64,000 bases of DNA. Origin: Candidatus Altimarinota bacterium (lineage in GTDB: Bacteria; Patescibacteriota; Gracilibacteria; BD1-5; UBA6164). The notes under the pieces are model-generated. The model had not been told where the DNA came from, searched no databases, and was given only the letters and a program-made list of their open reading frames with translations. Shown here in pieces: positions 61,752 through 64,000 of the stretch (its first letter is position 1; every line of letters starts with the position of its first letter). The DNA is taken from the NCBI GenBank assembly GCA_013350285.1, contig JAAXWG010000001.1, positions 62,001 through 126,000 of the forward strand, read 5' to 3'. Made by a program: the position numbers and the translations under genes.

Positions 61752-64000
61752 TTATTTTAACTCTAAACTTTCTTTGTCAGTAAAATTATTAATATCTGTT
61801 GTCTGAATTTTCTTATCAGAAATACTATACATAGTATCCCCTATGTAAAGAGCTCTTTTTATAAAATATTGACTAAAATTCCATGATTGAGATGCAAGAT
61901 AAGATCCTATAGTGCTTTCTTTATAACAATATTCTGGGACATAATATGTTTCTTTAGGAGGACAATATATTGTCCCATCAAGTAATTCTTTACATGTTGT
62001 CTCACTTTCTTTGGGAACAGTATATTTTTTACACTCTTCTATTCTTTTTTGTTCAAGTCCTGTCGTATCTATATGACTTATTCTTTTTTTCTCTTTTATC
62101 CCTATCTTATCTATATTTATAGCAATAAGTCCTTGGAAAAAATCTTTTCTTTTATAAGTCTCATTTGGGTAATTATAATAAAGTTGTGCGGGAAGGAGAA
62201 GAAGTTTTTTACTTGCATTCCATATAAACATTCTTGGATTATTAAGAGCCTCACTATAACTTCATGAATCTCATAAAACGAGTGATTGTAATTGTTTTAC
62301 ATCTATATATCAAGAAGCACTGCTTGATGGATTTTCACATTTTCGTACACATTGAAGAGTACAAATTTCAGCTCATGGAGGACAAGCACTTGCACATTCA
62401 TTTTTTACACAAGAATTTGGACAAGCATCAAAACTATAACTTGTACAGTCAAGAGAAGAACTTTCTGCTTTTTTATCATAATTTATTTCGTATAAATCTA
62501 CTTTTAACCCCCCATTTGTTGTTCCTCCCCATTGATTTATACTTGTATCATATCCAAGTCCTATAAGATGATTTTCATCATAAGGATGAAGGTATGTAGA
62601 GTATCAAGGAATTTTTAGTTCTCCTATTATTTTAGGATGAGTTACATTTGCTAAATCTATAACAAAAAGTGGGTCAATCTGCTCAAAAGTTACGAGAAAT
62701 AATTTGTCTCCTATATACCTTGAAGATTGAAAATTTTCTCATTTTGCAATTCATTCTAAAGAAGAAAGTTTTTTCAAATCTTTATCAAGAATAAAGAGGT
62801 TTGTTTGTCTTTGAGGGGACCACTGAGTTGTAATAATTCTAAAATTTGATTCATATTCATCCATACTATATTGATTGAGTGGACTTCATGGAACCATTGT
62901 TGTATTTTGATATTTTAATTTATTTTCATCAACATTTAATTTATGTATAAGTGTATTTTCTCAAGCTGGAAACCAAGGCATTATACAACGAGCTCATGCA
63001 GGACAACTATATTTTGAAGGACTATATATATGGCTTGTAAGATATAAATTATCAAGACTCATATAAATCTCTCCCGTATTTCCAAAAACCACTTTATTTT
63101 TTACTTCTTTTGAAGTATCTTTTATATTGATAATAGAAATAATATTGTAGCTTGGATTAAAAGAATATTGCTTCATAGTATCAGCATCAGGAAGTATATA
63201 TTCAATCTCATTACAAGCAATAGCTGTTCATGTTTTTACATTATAAGGAAATTTTTTTCATTTTACTACAAGGTTTTGATCATTTATATCACTTGTTTTT
63301 GTAATATCAATATCTTTTGGAAGACTCTTACTTAAATCAAACTCTGGAACTATTCATTTTGAGTCATAACTATAGTAGGGGAAATTTATATAATTATTAC
63401 TAATAATATAAAGATAATCTCCTATTTTTCTTGATTTTGTGTAATCACCATCTACTGAATATATTTTTTCTAATTTAAGGTTTTGTATATCTGTAGTATT
63501 ATAAACAATCACATAAGTTTTTGTATTTCTATTTATCCAATAATACGAATAATCATATTGAACATATCAAGTCGCAACTATAGCAAGTCTTCATGCATCT
63601 ATAAATATTTCCCCATTATAAAATGTTTCTGGGATTTGTATTTTTTTTACAACTTCTAACTCGCTTGATGGATAAGCTTTCGCTATATATACATATTTTT
63701 CATTTTTTTGAGAAGCATTATTATAAGATTCTGAAAAGAAATAGATATATTTTCCATCTGTTTTTACTATATCTGCTTCATCTACTCAGGCTACTTGTAT
63801 ATTAGTTTGAGAATAATCAGGAGTTTCAGAACCTCCTCAGAGCTCATTTGAGCTTTCTGTTGATGTAGTTTCTCAAACTAAAGCATCACTTGTTACGGCT
63901 TTTTCCATTCATCAAAGTAGTTGATCATCATAGTCATATCTACGAATAGGATTATTCTTATAATATTCCTTAAGAAAATTTGACATAACACTTTTCATAT
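61752..64000 (-). CDS. Beta-propeller domain protein (partial at 5' end)
   Basis: At least 748 residues; the 5' end may lie beyond the window. The signature IQVAGVDEADIVKTDGKYIY of the secreted beta-propeller family (PF09826) is near residue 70 of the visible part. Then come propeller blades: FINAGRLAIVATG-like, GEIYMSLDNLYLTSHIY and VIDLANVTHPKIIGELKIPG. A Cys-rich loop (CPNSCVKNECASACPPGAEI) and a C-terminal blade follow. An ATG at 63998 could be the start, but it lacks the expected signal peptide, so I treat the gene as incomplete. It is probably exported. Confidence 0.8.

Overview
The window comes from an AT-rich genome that reads TGA as glycine (genetic code 25), so it belongs to the Gracilibacteria / Absconditabacteria (BD1-5 / SR1) branch of the candidate phyla radiation. 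The evidence is internal. TGA stands exactly where invariant glycines belong: the VGGSTR motif of DnaK, the Walker A loop of the PilB-type ATPase, and the GGG run of 3-dehydroquinate synthase. TGG still encodes Trp in the same genes. With only TAA and TAG as stops, the region resolves into about 55 tightly packed genes. With a standard code nearly all of them look broken.

Layout. 1-1.8 kb: a partial gene, a TrpR-like repressor and trpS, all minus. 1.9-4.8 kb: two coiled-coil proteins, each with a 21-nt in-frame tandem repeat. 4.9-7.4 kb: aroA-aroC. 7.5-11.1 kb: two very large cell-wall hydrolase proteins. 11.3-17.6 kb, plus strand: channel-like protein, rRNA m5C methyltransferase, mtaB, lspA, a polytopic membrane protein, AMMECR1 protein, rmuC. 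17.7-19.7 kb: three genes with no TGA codons and different codon choice, lying among palindromes; probably imported. 19.8-25.5 kb: hflX, rpmE, three tRNAs, miaA, pilB-like ATPase, two small genes, nth. 25.6-30.7 kb: zinc-ribbon protein, SLH/PKD surface protein, DUF1653, membrane protein, SpoU-type methyltransferase. 30.8-37.2 kb: VirD4/TraD-like ATPase, hypothetical genes, rsmI, acyltransferase-like protein. 37.3-40.4 kb: CIRCE-controlled dnaK and a membrane coiled-coil protein. 40.5-48.9 kb: S51 peptidase, 2-oxoacid:ferredoxin oxidoreductase, large exported protein, PLD protein, dnaJ. 49-51.2 kb: tail-collar-like protein and Cys-rich pilin. 51.3-56.6 kb: truncated PriA, dnaN, engB, membrane protein, aroB. 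56.6-59.1 kb: a proline leader-peptide attenuator, proS and a lipoprotein. 59.2-64 kb: pilin/beta-helix fusion and a beta-propeller protein running off the window.

The genes describe a small-genome, surface-active bacterium. It has type IV pilus parts, several anchored or exported adhesin-like proteins, two murein-degrading enzymes, and a partly retained shikimate route (aroA, aroB, aroC).

The most interesting observations are: the proS attenuator, with a promoter, an 18-residue leader peptide carrying a Pro-Pro pair, a 17-bp terminator hairpin and a competing pairing; palindromic elements inserted in frame in aroA, aroC and (twice) a zinc-ribbon gene; an island that does not use the reassigned code; and strong avoidance of TGA-Gly in dnaK and rpmE compared with aroB.

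All translations were made by hand. No database search was run, so family names rest on recognised motifs.
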